A stretch of DNA of 64,000 bases from Rhizoctonia solani (lineage: Eukaryota; Basidiomycota; Agaricomycetes; Cantharellales; Ceratobasidiaceae): contig NC_057384.1 of NCBI RefSeq assembly GCF_016906535.1, positions 1,364,001-1,428,000 of the forward strand, read 5' to 3'. The position numbers were made by a program, and so were the translations under genes. The notes beneath the pieces were generated by a model, which worked only from the letters and a program-made list of their open reading frames with translations, made no database searches and was not told the origin of the DNA. Below are positions 15,990 through 28,092 of the stretch, in pieces; position 1 is the first letter of the stretch; every line of letters begins with the position of its first letter.

Positions 15990-17333
15990 AATATCCGTAG
16001 ACTCGGAATCAGAACTGTCTATATGTGTGTTCCAGTATTTTTTCCGTCCCAAAAATTTCTATAAAAATCTGCATTGCGAATAAAGTGGGACCGGGACTTG
16101 ATTAATATGAGCATCATTGCCTGAGGTAAAACGTCTTTCTCATCATGACGAATGATGTGTAGGCAATATGGGTTCATACGCTAAATCGCAGTCCAGGCTT
16201 ATAAAAATAAACCAAAGCTTCGGTCTAGCTCCTCTCGACGTTGAGATGGGACTGGTGCATACGAAAAAGGTGATATATATGCGTAGGAAATCTGACGTAA
16301 ACGACTCGCCTTCAAGAGTCAATATTGGCACGGAGTCCGACGCGAAGTGACGCATGAGCCTAGGGCTTCGAAACGCTAGGCGGGTAGCTGCCGTTGACGA
16401 ATGACGCATAGGTGAGAGGGCAGCGAAGCCGTGCATGAAGAGCCCTGAGTACGACAGACAAAGAGTTCATGAAGAGGCACATCCAGCTCCGGGTCTACCT
16501 TCATAATTACTACCTCAAGCCAGTGGACTCCCTCAGGTACATTCACTCTGGGGTCGAAGGAGTCGTCTCGCACTTCCCATGTACACGGTGAACCCCAAAA
16601 GTGCGGAAAATCCGCATGACGTCCAGATTTTGCCAGACATCCGCACCTAAAATAGCAGAATCCGCACCTCGACGACACACAGGGGTGAGTTGGGGATGCA
16701 GATTCATGGAAAAAATGGTCGGATTTTGCCAACACTCCGCATATAACGCGCGATTTTTCACGTTCAGAAAATCAGCACTTTTGGGGTCCACCGTGGTATA
16801 CCGATGCCTTTACAACGCCGAGAAATAAGACAGCCCACTTATCGACGACGAGTCAAGAGCCTCATCCGCCTTTAAATTAAATTTGCTATTTGCTACACTC
16901 ACCGAGCGCCTTGGAATTACATTATTTGATTGCATCAGAGCCAGTGGACGCTTCAGGGAGTTGGCCAGATAGTGTTCATACCCCCCTACCTCTCGTATTT
17001 CTCTTTTTTTCTTTTTCTTTCAAGCTCTCTTACCTCTTATCATGACGAGCACCGTAGTGCGGTACGTTCCAAAAAGCAGTGCGTCGACGGAGCCTGCCGT
17101 GTATATATGCATTACCGATTTGGGAACTTGACCCAAAAATTGGCAGTCAATACTTTGCAACAGTCTACTTGCAATCGTAGAAAAGAAATTTGAATTAAGG
17201 ATACACAACTCTCAAAGTTTAATGTACAGATTGAATATCGAACGAACAAATCACATACGAAAAACAACAGCCAAGTCACGAAACTTCAATTCTGTCAGAA
17301 CAAAAACCTCCTCGGGATCGAGCATCTCTATCT
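15990..17333. other. Spacer between OYE-C and the minus-strand 934-aa gene
   Basis: Several 60-119-codon frames on both strands have no recognisable content. The block at 16,584-16,796 is a TIR element. A pyrimidine-rich run sits near 16,998-17,030. No gene is supported. Confidence 0.45.
16584..16796. mobile_element. MITE-like element with ~20-bp terminal inverted repeats, TA flanks
   Basis: The left end CACGGTGAACCCCAAAAGTG and the reverse complement of the right end (CCACGGTGGACCCCAAAAGT) form near-perfect TIRs, with TA on each side. Inside, TTTTGCCAGACATCCGCA and TTTTGCCAACACTCCGCA are sub-terminal direct repeats. It is about 213 bp and non-coding. The TA flanks suggest a Tc1/mariner/pogo-type non-autonomous element; the superfamily is an inference. 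Confidence 0.65.
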
Positions 17334-20300
17334 CTACTTTTTCGCTTTCTCGTTCTTGTCTTTACCCACAGCCCCTTTACCCTGGGATTGGCCAGTCACG
17401 GACCCAGTCACGGAACTAGGCCCCTTTCTTCCACCTTTCGGGGACGTTACAAGGGGAGTTTTAGGATCGTTTGAAGTGGCCTTTTCGTCAGATTTACTCT
17501 TTGGAGATTGTTTGTCGGAAGATTGTTCTGTAGGACCTGTTGTCGACCCCTCGACATTGGTATCTTTACCAGCGCCCGAGTCATCTTTGGAAGACACTCC
17601 TTGATCGGGTCCCTGGCTAGGCTCATTTCCATTGGACCCCTCGCCATTCGGAAGACCGTCACCCTCTGCCAAACCTTTCACGACATCCTCAGCTGCGTCA
17701 CCCAAGGCTTCCTTGGCCTTTTTGGCTGCTGCTTCTGCCGCCTCTTTCGCAACATCATCGAAAAGCGATCCAAAGTTCATGGCCGACAGGGCTGCTTCGA
17801 GCGGGAAGAATTGAGCCAAAGCCAGCTTGAGGCCTGCGCGAACGATCAACTGTTCAAGAGGCGGGATTTGGAGAGCCAAAGTATCCATGATAGTGCACGA
17901 TCCCTGCAGATCACACACTATTAATTTCTTCGTCGCTCGAGTAGAAAGGGAGTACAAGGAACTTACCAAGGGGAATGCAAACAATGAACCACCGCCACTG
18001 ACAGAAGGAATCGTGACCGGGCTTTGATACGCGCGATCCAAGAAATTCAAAATCTTGACCACAGCCTTGAGAACCGCACAGAGCGAGAATGGCTCTGGGG
18101 TGGACGAAGGGGGGATGTAAAGTTTGTCCGAAGAGTCGAGCTTCTGCAGGGCCGTGAGCGCAAGAAGGAAATGACTTGAGCGGATAGTGGAGATGCCCGG
18201 GATTTTAGGGACGCCTTCCAGCTTCAGAAGAGATTGCGACCAGCACAAAAGGAAGATTGCAGTCTTGAGATTTGCTGAAAGAGGAGGTTCTGACAACGAA
18301 ACTCCAGGAGTACGAAGTGTTTTGATGAGCTGTGACCAAGTTAAGTTTATGTGCTGAACCAGACGAAGCGGATAAAAAAAAACATACCTGGTATTTATCC
18401 GCAACCTTTGCACTCGTCCGATCGACACCGACAATCATATCCTGACCATACAGGGACAACGAGACCTTGACAAAGACGTTGATCTTGAGCGGCGGAACTC
18501 CGCCCACAGTAATCAACCGAAGCCGGTTAGAATCCGAGACCGAGTCTTTATGCCGGTTGCACCAATCCCTAGGGAGATACCGTTCGGCTTCTTCTCTTCC
18601 GCCGGGGAAAATAAAGCCGTCGGCACTGCCGTTGAGTTGTTCCCAAATCGCTTGGAACACCCATTGGAGTTTGGCAGCTTCGATCTCGCCCCGATTGATA
18701 GAAGCCGGGTGCAGATCGAGTGCGTCGGCAATAGTCCTGGGACGAAGGTCGTCTGTTTCCGAAGCAGTGACGTTCCATCGCCGAAGGATGAAATCACTTG
18801 GTATTACAAGGTCAACATCCATCTTTGGATTTCCTGCCAAGATAGTTCCCATGGCAAGGTTTCCGCGGGGGACAAGATGAACGCGGTTGATAATATCGCT
18901 TCCCTGACGTTCTCCGAAACGGACTTGAACGGTGCTTGTCAGTCTGCGGAAAACACGGTCGACCGGCGCAGTGTCAAAAATCTTAACATGAAAAGTTAGT
19001 CTACGCGTCTCCCGCGGAGAAACCATGTGAGAGGCTTACCTGAGCCTGTAGCTTGGGTATGAATAAATCTGTCTGATTTCCGAGCAAAAATTCTAGAACG
19101 TGCTTCCATTCTTCGAGCTTGGCTGGTCCAGGTAGCTGAGGTACGGGGGGTAATGCCGGCAAAGGACTGGTAGCTCCTTGGGAACTTTGAGCTTGGAGGT
19201 CACGTAAAAAGGCAACAGGTGCTACTGGGAGTGGAGGGTAAGGAGCACGACATTGGTCAAGCAAGCTCGGCAAGTGAGGAATGTTTGCATAAACCGGGTG
19301 TCCGTAGAGATATGGCGGAGCAGGGCTATACGGAGAGCGAGGAGCACCGTATCCCGACCAGTCGGCGGGAGGCATGGGGAAGGGCGGCTGCCATGTTGGG
19401 ATGGTCAGGCTGGGGCAAAGGCTGCACAGCCGGTCATGGCGGTGGTGGTGACCATGGTGATGGTGCGAGTGATGGTTATGCGAGTGAGAACGGTGGACAC
19501 GACCACCAGGTGAGACCGAACGTTCGCTATGGGCGCCTGGTCGGAGAGTGAAATACTAGCATGTAATCAGTAGATAGCCATGTGAAGCACCGATTGTACT
19601 CACAGACTCCGAATCGGTGCCGCTCCTGCTACAAGCAAGAGATTCAACTAAATATTAAAGTAATAAAATATGGCAGAACTCACGACGAATGGTGATGGCC
19701 ATGTGGACGAGGCGGGGATACGGGAGCGTCATCTACCCAACTGATAACCAGTCGATCGTCGTTTTGAGGATCAGCCACGCGAGACTGGTTCCTTTGATTT
19801 CTCGACCGTTGAGGCTCATTGGGGCGGGTCCGATTATCGTGAGTCCTGGGGCGGGGCCCTCGTTCGGTTTGATTTACACGGCGAGTAGGCTGGGGTGGTG
19901 GGGAGGGAGGATAATCAATTTCTTCTTCTTCTTCCTCCTCTTCCTCCTCTTCCTCTTCCTCCTCCTCCTCTTCTTCTTCCTCGGACTCGGTCGGTTGATG
20001 CTCCACAATACGAGGACCACTGGCGTAGGGATTATGGTGCCCTATAGGAATGACACCACGACTCTGATTCCCATTGCGGCCAGGACGGGCGCGGGGGTCA
20101 TCTCGAGTACTAGGTCTGCTATTTGACACACCGCCTTGCCGTGAGTTGCGAGGGCCATCGTCTGGTTGTGCAAAAGGATTCACGTCGGGCAACACGATCG
20201 TATTGCCTTGACGCCCGCCACGGGACTCGTCGAACGACTCTGCGTCATCGGTATCTTGAACACGAGTCAAGCCGCGACCGCCAGCTTGCCTGCCGGCTGA

Positions 20301-20420
20301 AGGACGATTTCGTTGGGAACGAGCATCGGATTGACCTCCAGAGCGATTACCGCGAGCAGGTGGTTCGCCAAATGGGTTTACTCGGGGTAGATCGATGGTG
20401 ATAGCACCTGCGCGATTCAT
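17334..20420 (-). CDS. Large low-complexity protein with possible nucleotidyltransferase-like core
   Basis: Six exons on the minus strand: 20420-19684, 19628-19604 (25 nt), 19555-19040, 18981-18388, 18329-17967 and 17903-17334. Phases close exactly, giving ~934 aa. Residues 1-~250 are Arg/Gly/Pro/Asn-rich and disordered, with two DLPRVNPF/VLPDVNPF repeats and a run of about 20 Glu near residues 145-166. A His-rich patch follows near 280-300. The ordered part (about 385-745) contains RGNLAMGT, ten residues, then MDVDLVIP (G466, T472, D481, D483). This resembles the G-S...GT...DxDL signature of OAS/DZF/CD-NTase-type nucleotidyltransferases, followed by helical VPKIPGISTIRSSHFLLALTAL. The usual third carboxylate is not obvious (KINVFV), so activity is doubtful. 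The tail is an Ala-rich helix, then Ser/Lys/Gly-rich disorder. Gene structure is sure; fold is tentative. Confidence 0.8.
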
Positions 20421-21318
20421 CTTGGGGGATGGGGGATCGAAAGGACCAAAGACAACAGTTGGGGGAAAGAATTGCTCGGCAACCTGGTTAGGATCGTCAA
20501 TATGCTAATATCCACGGTGTAGTCGGTACTTACTAGCAGACCACAGAACTCAAAGATATAGAAAAAAGCTGGAGATTTCGTAACGAATCAAAGACCTCGG
20601 GGGTGTGAGGTCCTTGTGGGAGACTCTGGAAATCTGTCACATCTTTTAACAGACGAGACTCTTTCATTCCAGACGGACTAGGACAGCCCGAGCTGGGTAC
20701 TCTATGCCGGCTGAATTCTGAGGCTACGAGGCACGCATGAGAGCGACTCCGGATCAGAATCGACAGGAACAGATGTTGAAGCTGGAATTATCCAAGGAAC
20801 GGCAGAGCGATCGCCGGTCGTGGTCAAGATGATTAGCGCCGGTTTACTGACAGCCGCCAAACAAAGGCCAAATACAGACTCACTTGTCGGGTTTCCGCAT
20901 CCGGCCACGGCTACCTCGATCCCGCAACCATTGATCATCGCTTGACGCTGATTAATTCATTTCATCCAGTCGGTGTTGGGCAATCCGGTCCGGCTCAGTT
21001 GGCCTTGATTAGTCCTGCCTCGGCCGCTGTCAGGCACCGCCCTCACGAGCACGACATCTGAGGCACCGATATGTCACGTCGATTGTCCCATGCGATCCAC
21101 CGAAGCTCTACCGCTCTGGGCTTGGTAAACGTTTCTCAACGACTATGGACGCTCCCCAGTGGGCCCTATAGCACTTAGCCTTGTAGCTCTGCAGATGGGT
21201 GGGGCCTATATAATCACCGCTGTACAGGGCCACATCCTCACCAGTTCACTCGAACTTTCCTCCTCATCCTCCCTCTCAGCCCTCTACAACTACCAAAACT
21301 CTCCCACCTTTATTCGCA
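20421..21318. other. Divergent promoter region
   Basis: Separates the minus-strand 934-aa gene from the first gene of the 215-aa family. A TATATAA-like element (GGGGCCTATATAATC) lies near 21,202, about 110 nt before the ATG at 21,319. No gene is seen. Confidence 0.5.
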
Positions 21319-22312
21319 ATGGCCACCAAGACCTTGAACTTCTACTCCTATGGTCTCCAAAAGTGAGCTCCACCGCCGTCCTCGCACTTTACTTCAATAA
21401 CTAACATTCGCTTTAATCCCAGGGATACTACTGTCATGCTCATGTTCGAGCCCCCCAACTCGCACAAGTTGTTCAAGGACCAATTCCCCGTCGTCTGGAG
21501 TAAGTCATCATGAACTGCCTGGCTTGAGCCTCATTAACTTTTGGCTTGACAGAGGTCATCACTTTCCGCGCCAAGGGACACGCCAAAGCTTCCATCCAAT
21601 ACGGCGCTCGCCTCGCTTTCGGTTATGCCCAAACCGACCAGGACAACCTTGTCGACTCTGCCGCCTGGGTTGAAGTTCAGGTAAATATAAAAACCCAAAT
21701 TAAATTAGTTGCCCTTTGGATACTGACATCTTGGATAGAGCGGCGATATTAGCAGCATCAGCGGTGGTGCTGGCCAAAAGCGATTCGGCGAGAACAGCAA
21801 GGGTAGCGGCACCAAGCTTCTTGTATGCAAGAACAACACCGATGGCCGTGCCAACTTGAGCATTGGTTCGTGTTGTCTTCACTCTCTTGTTTGGTCTTAA
21901 TATTCTAATTCTCTCTTCTATCATAGGCTTCGTCAAGGGTGATAGCATCCACCAGCGATATGAGCCCACCTTGGTCTGGACTGGCGTTGGGTGAGTGTCT
22001 TGGATTACGTACTATAACAGCACCTGGACTAATATTCCATTACAGCTCCAAATCCAACGTCACGGCCCAGTTCACTCCCAACTTGACTGCCTATGTCACT
22101 CGTGATTACAAGGGTATGTGCATGCACCCACACCCATATAGTCCCACACCTAACGCTCATTACTTCCAGCTACTGAGATGCTCCGAGGTGAAGTCGAAAC
22201 CGACGCCATCTGGACCTGCAACCTCAACGAACTCGACGATGTCACTGGCTGGAACTTTGTTGAAGACGATGCTACCGGTGCTTTCACCATCGAAAAATCT
22301 CTCCATGTCTAA
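21319..22312 (+). CDS. Tandem family member 1, unrecognised ~215-aa protein
   Basis: Seven exons: 21319-21362, 21423-21499, 21553-21680, 21739-21865, 21927-21990, 22046-22113 and 22170-22312 (216 aa). I do not recognise the family. It starts KTLNFYSYGLQKDTT, has conserved FKDQFPVVWK, FGYAQTDQDNLVDSAAWVEV, KLLVCKNNTDGRANLSIG, SNVTAQFTPNLTAYVTRDYK and EMLRGEVETDAIW blocks, and alternates short hydrophobic and polar segments as in a beta-sandwich. There is no signal peptide or membrane segment, so it is probably cytosolic. It is the first of four same-strand copies. The intron that interrupts the codons after FGYAQT in the other three copies is precisely missing here. A lectin- or defence-like soluble protein is one possibility, but nothing in the sequence proves it. 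Confidence 0.85.
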
Positions 22313-23325
22313 TTCTTTGGGATATCTTGGAGGAACTTTCTGGTTGGATTTGATTCGGGGCTTTCTTTTGTTGTAGTTTTGTAGAGTAATTGGATTTGTG
22401 TGATTTTTTCACGTGTTTCACGAGCACCTAGAGTTATTTAGCCTGACTAAATGGGGCACATTTATATGAGCTCCAATGGTTGGGCTGACTCTGTATTATC
22501 GTAAGACCCAGCTATCTGGGCTTTCGGACCGAGAATGAGCTATAGCCGTAGCTTACCCTCACACTAACAAGTGAGGATAGAGCCAGCGACCCTCATTTAG
22601 AATTAAGCGTTCTGTATTTGAGGACTTCCCTATTTAATTAGGTGATTCAAATTTGCGCTGGCCCTGTTCCAGTCCCTCCACTGTGGTGTGATAAGATCCT
22701 GAAAATCAGTACATCAGTAAAAGATTCCTTTTTTCAGTAGGATATGGTCTGAAAATTACAGTGTTAGTATGCCTCCCTCAGCATGAATCAGACTATGGAA
22801 GAATTGATACCTAAAATCAGTATGTATTGATCTTGATTTCAGCTCAATTCTCACTTAAACACACGCACTGATTTTCAGCATTATAACCTTGTACAGTGCT
22901 CTCTGGGTAATGATATCGAGCTTTTATAGCAGGGCTCTGATGAAAAGTCCATAGAGCCGGTATTAAGCCACCGGTCACAGTCCAAGCCCCTTGTTCCACA
23001 GGGCTTTCAATGCCCGGTCGGCTATCCCACTACCGGAGTTTCGCAATCAATTACTAGGGGACACGAATTTCCTATTTCGGTACTCCCCATGGATCCAACA
23101 GTGGACCAACGCCCTAAGAACGATGAGTGCCGTATTGATCCCTGTGTACTACATACCTCGGATTAAACAAGTGCCATCACGGATCCTCGCCGGCATGCCA
23201 GTATAAGAGCTGCCGTTCGAAGGCTCTTTCCCTGCATCATCTGATCCAGTCTTTATCTACCGAGTTTGTTATCCCTCCACGTTGTTCGCATTCGTATCTT
23301 CTCAAGTTTCGATCTTTCATACTCA
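22313..23325. other. Spacer between family members 1 and 2
   Basis: Contains the intact MITE-like copy at 22,679-22,898. I see no other gene or repeat here. Confidence 0.5.
22679..22898 (+). mobile_element. 220-bp MITE-like element, copy 2 (TSD CTC)
   Basis: CACTGT...ACAGTG termini flanked by CTC at 22,676-22,678 and 22,899-22,901. About 96 % identical to the copy at 13,804-14,023 over the same 220 bp. It lies ~430 bp upstream of family member 2. Confidence 0.85.
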
Positions 23326-24388
23326 ATGGACGACAAAACCTTGCACTTTTATGCCAGCAAGCTCCCAGTGTAGGCCTGATATTTCTAAAACAGTAGTTTG
23401 TTTCATGAATTCGGTTTCTGATACCAATTTTTTTTGGATCCAGGGATACCACTTTGATGCTGGTATTTATGCCTCCAGATTCTCGAGACCTGTTTAAAAC
23501 CTACTACCCTGTTGTCTGGAGCAAGTGATTCGTATATGCCATTGAAATGAATCTAACTGATTATATGTTGCCAGAGGTTCTCAAATTTCCGGGAGAAAAA
23601 CAAAATAGGGCCAGTGTTCACTATAAACCTCGCTCCGGCTTCGGATATGGTCAGACTGTAAGCTTTTATAGCGTCGTACTATGGCAAAATTCACAAGGGT
23701 AGGGGTAGGATGAAAAAATGCTTTTCCATCCGGCTGTCTGGGCTGAAGCTCGGGTGCGCTATCGATGCCTATTTTATGACTATTCTGGGAAATACTTACT
23801 GTTCTGAAAGGCTGGAGACGTGATCGGCCTTTCTGGTACACCGGATCAGTTGAAGTTTGACGAAATCATAAGGGGGAGTGATTCCGGGCCCCTTGTATGT
23901 CAAAATAATACCAATGGCCCGATCGATTTGAGTATGGGTACGTGTTCGCACTTTGCACCATTTTTATACGCCATGTTATCTTACAAGTATATCTTGAGTA
24001 CAGGGTTTATTTTGGGGTCTGGTGCCAACCAAATCTACCAACCTACATTGATATGGACCGACGTTTGGTGAGCTATAATTGGCGGGGCCCCCCCAATATA
24101 GGCCCTGACTTTTTAACTTTATTAGCCCCGGAGCTAGTGTAACCGCTCAGTTCAAGCCCAAGCTAAGCGCATACATTACTCGCGAATACCAAGGTACGTG
24201 TACACGTACAACATCCTCGCTTCAGAATCAATTGATTGTTACTTTTGGATTTAGCCACCGAAATGCTTCGCGGTGAAGTCGTGACTGAGGAGATCTGGTC
24301 TCAGGACCTCGACGAACTGGACTACATTACGGGTTGGTATCTTATGGAGGATCGTGATAACGGCACCTTCTCAATTGTACTTGCTTAG
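23326..24388 (+). CDS. Tandem family member 2, unrecognised ~215-aa protein
   Basis: Eight exons: 23326-23369, 23444-23520, 23575-23657, 23709-23753, 23811-23937, 24004-24067, 24126-24193 and 24255-24388 (213 aa). Exon sizes 44/77/83/45/127/64/68 equal those of member 3, which supports every junction. Two sites are odd. Exon 1 must use the second of two overlapping GT donors (GT|GTAGGC) to stay in frame. Intron 2 begins GCAAGT, a GC-AG intron where the paralogues have GTAAGT or GTAGGT. The protein is the most diverged of the set (KVLKFPGEKQNRASVHYKPRSG in place of the conserved third block) but keeps LIWTD, AQFKPKLSAYITREYQ and TEMLRGEV. Function unknown; probably intact. Confidence 0.75.
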
Positions 24389-25241
24389 TATTTTGGATCT
24401 CCTATTCTTACCCTCCCGTCTGTTGTCTCCATAAGCTGACCTAAATTTTGTGCATACTACTTTTGCGACCGATTTCGAGACTTTGGAAAATGCTGGCGGT
24501 ACGCAATGTCGATCTAGTATAGTTGGGTGTGAAAATATGGTGCTCAAGGCTCGTTGAACTAAAGAGAATATCATAATGTTTGTATACGTAGCATTGGGGT
24601 AAATCGAACTGGTTCAAGTCAGACCCAGATCTGAGCTCCTAGCATATGCCCTAATTTGCTAAGAGTCGTTATTCGATTGAAACCCTACGAAATGCGCCCA
24701 CCCTCAGTTTTGTCCCGTTTCAGAATCCCAGATGTCAACGTTGCGGAGCTAGCTGAGGTAATCGGGGATTTGACATAAAAGGGTCCAGTTGTGTCAATAA
24801 GCGTGGATCACCCTCCCCAATACCCGTCCGGCTACTCCACGTTGCTGTAGCAGTTCAGCAGGACTATGAACCAATCAAGTGTGATAATGGGCTATAAATT
24901 GTACCAGGTTGTTTCTTTTGACCCGCCACTAGTTGACTTTCAGGCACCAAGCCTATGACATGCATATGTACCGGCTGTGTTCTGTACACAGCACGTACAC
25001 TTCAGGCAAATGGAGCTTCTTCTATCCAGGATCCCACAGTCCCGGTGCTGGGGATTTAACAACCTCCCGCTCTTATCATGTGTCCTACATAGCCTGGCCT
25101 GATGCATATGGTTAACAGTGTCTCACTATAAAACCTGATTACTTGAGCTCTCCTACATCCTCAGCTTAAGCAATCCTCTTCAGCCTAGTCCATTACTCCT
25201 TGACTCTCTAGTTATTCTACCCTACCTTAGTACTATCCCCA
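24389..25241. other. Spacer between family members 2 and 3
   Basis: No gene or clear repeat. It includes the member 3 promoter, with a CTATAAAACC TATA-like box near 25,126, about 115 nt before the ATG. Confidence 0.5.
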
Positions 25242-26293
25242 ATGGACAAAAAAACACTACGCATCTACCCTCACAGCCTCCAAAAGTGAGTTTGATATCT
25301 CACAATCCTGTAGTTTACTCTGACCTGCACACTCAATTCCAATATAGAGATACTACTATTGCTCTTATGTTTGAACCTCCTAGATCTTGCCAGCTATTCA
25401 AGAACCAATTCCCCGTTGTCTGGAGTAGGTATTTCATATCACATAGTTAAACATATGTAACCATACACGCACAGAGGTATTGACTTTTCCAGTAAAAAAC
25501 TGTAGTGGGAGCAGTATCCAGTACCTCCCCTGCTTTGCCTTTGCATATGGTCAAGTGGTAAGTCCCCAAATGCCGTCTTGCTGAAGTCTCAATAACCATG
25601 CATAAAGGATCAAAATTATATTTTCCACCCAACTGCATGGGTCAAGGCACAGGTGAGCTTCAACTGTTGTATCATTTATTAAATTAATCATTTACCTTGC
25701 AGAAAGAGGGGAGTTATTAGCAATCTCTCTGGTGCCACAGATCAGTTGATATTTGACCAAAGTATCCATAGAGATGACTCTGAGCATTTTGTATGCAAGA
25801 ATAACTCTAGTGGGGTGGTCAACTTAAGTATTGGTATGCATCAGTACTTCATGCTACTATTACTTATTACGTTCTCTTACAACCATGGTTTGGTACAGGT
25901 CTTCTCAACGGAAAGGGTGCTGACCAAAAGTTTGAGCCTATACTTGTATGGACCAACATTGCGTGAGCCTCAGCCATAAGTTGTATCACATTTTTTCTGA
26001 TTTTCCATTTTAAACAGCACCAGATCCAATGTAACCACTAAATTCACCCCCAATTTGACTGTCCAGGTTACTTGCAACTATCAGGGTATGTGCGCATGTT
26101 CCCCTCCATGAACACGGCTAGGTTGATGGGCTTTTGTCATTTAGCCACCAAAATACTTTGTGGCAAGATGGAGACCAATGCAATTTGGTCCTATGATCTC
26201 AACAAGCTGAGCAAAATGGACGGTGTGACTCTCTGGAATTTTGTGGAGGACAACGTGAGTGGTTCTTTCTCAATCAGTTGGGTTGAGTTTTAA
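25242..26293 (+). CDS. Tandem family member 3, unrecognised ~215-aa protein
   Basis: Eight exons: 25242-25285, 25348-25424, 25475-25557, 25608-25652, 25707-25833, 25899-25962, 26018-26085 and 26145-26293 (218 aa). The acceptor of exon 5 has moved four bases downstream (GCAGAAAG|AGG), because the ancestral CAG would shift the frame into a stop; with the shift the exon keeps the family length of 127 nt. Conserved blocks are KDTTIALMFEPP, FKNQFPVVW, FVCKNNSSG, SNVTTKFTPNLTVQVT and GVTLWNFVEDN. Function unknown. The order and strand are the same as its neighbours, so unequal crossing-over is the likely origin of the array. Confidence 0.75.
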
Positions 26294-26844
26294 ATTGCTT
26301 GTCTTCCAAATTTGGTGTGATTGCTATACATCAATATTGAAACAAGGTTTTGTATTCTTTTATTGTTATCTTTAGACACAGAGACTTTATGGGGCTGTAA
26401 TTCCAGCTACCTTAATTTGTGGCATATCAATATTCAGGTTTGAGATCAAAGAATTGAGACTGGGCGGGCATTATATTTATTTTGTTCCGGAGGCTCAATA
26501 TGTAACAATGGTTGGGGACAGCAATTGTGGCAAGCCAGGAACCAAGGGGAATTTTTGCATAGAATACCTGCCAGAGTTCTTGACAGGTGCTTAGTAATTA
26601 CCACACGTGACTTTGTTCCTGGCTCAACCTTGACCGGTGCGGCTATAGCAGTCCGGTTCTAGAATCACCGGGATTATCACCTTGGAGTTGATTTGAATAC
26701 TCTCAACAACATGTGTTCCCACATAAAACACAACAAATGTCCCGCTCGCGCTTCCAATGCCTCGCTCTTTCAAGCTTATTCCTCTCATAGCCACACACTC
26801 TTGTTTTTTCTTTCTGCCATAACCTATACAAGCCGACGGGCTCA
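26294..26844. other. Spacer between family members 3 and 4
   Basis: A 112-codon minus-strand frame (26,624-26,962) overlaps exon 1 of member 4 and looks spurious. Nothing else is seen. Confidence 0.45.
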
Positions 26845-27802
26845 ATGGCCAGTAAAACATTGAATATCTACTCGTATGGACTTCAAAAGTCGATTTCCTT
26901 CTTGCCATGTCGAGATTTGCTCTGACCATAACTTTCGTTAGGGATACGACTTTAATGCTCATGTTTGAGCCACCGAATTCCTCAAAACTTTATAGAGATC
27001 AATTTCCTGTTGTGTGGAGTAAGAAAGACTTTCTACAGTCACCAGTACGAATTTGACATTTTGTAGAGGTGATCACTTTTCGTGCAAAGGGACACTCCAA
27101 AGCCGCGCTTCATTATCAACAAAGACTGGCCTTTGGATACGCTCAAACTGTAAGGGCGTATGTCAACTCTAAAATGTTATACGGGCTAAGCGGTAGTGTA
27201 GGATTGGGATAATCTTGTAGACTCTGCCGCCTGGGTCGAGGTTGCGGTGCGTTCGACTTGGATACCGAGCAAGACGTACTGGCTAACGGAATTATTCGTA
27301 GAGCGGAGAGGTCAGCAGGATCTCTGGAAAAGCTGGACAGAAGCGATTCGGTCATAATGCAAAAGGACATGCTACCAAGAAGCTTGTTTGCAAGAACAAT
27401 ACCGATAGTCGTGCCAACTTGAGTATTGGTATGTTATCCAATGTTTTGTTTGGACCCTTCTCAATTTTTTAAAGGATTTGTCAGGGGAGACGGGATTAAC
27501 CAACGCTACGAGCCAACGATGCTTTGGACGGGTGTCGGGTATGTTTCTTAAAGCGGTCCTTATCTACACACCACTTATGAGACATGGACAGTGCCAAGTC
27601 TAATGTTGCCGTCCAGTTCACTCCGGTCCTGTCTGCATATATTACTAGAGACTACAAGGCTACCGAAATGCTTCGCGGCGAAGTTGAAACCGACGCTATC
27701 TGGACCTTTAATCTTGATCAGCTTGATGGTGTCACGGGCTGGAACCTAGTAGAGGACGATATCACTGGCGCATTTGGAATTGAGCCTGCCCAATTCGTGT
27801 GA
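26845..27802 (+). CDS. Tandem family member 4, unrecognised ~215-aa protein
   Basis: Seven exons: 26845-26888, 26942-27018, 27067-27149, 27202-27246, 27302-27428, 27475-27538 and 27592-27802 (216 aa). It is closest to member 1 (KTLNIYSYGLQKDTTLMLMFEPPNS, FAYAQT-like FGYAQT, DNLVDSAAWVEVA, NNTDSRANLSIG). Exons 7 and 8 of members 2 and 3 are fused, with DYKATEMLRGE encoded without interruption, so the last intron is cleanly absent. The first intron starts GTCGAT, a weak donor. No targeting signal. Function unknown. Confidence 0.83.
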
Positions 27803-28092
27803 AGGCTGGGTCTTTTGGTGCCCAAGGAAGCTTGGAGCTCTATGTATGCTTGTCGACGGTCACTAACAGGAACTCAATTTGTGTTCTCTTACTGCAATTT
27901 TGTTCGGTGTGTTGTATATTATTGTATTTTTGTGGTTATACTACCCCATGTTTAGCAAAGGACGCCGGCTTCTCCAGTGCTTATGCGCTGGCCTCGATGT
28001 GTTCCGAATCTTTTCCAGCAATGCATTTCATTAAATCATCACAAGAAATCGGAGTAAATCGCAAAGCATGGATCATATTACTATAAGATATA

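Noticed and set aside
24600..24650. GGTTCAAGTC resembling a tRNA T-loop
   Set aside because: No acceptor stem, D-loop or anticodon arm could be fitted around it.
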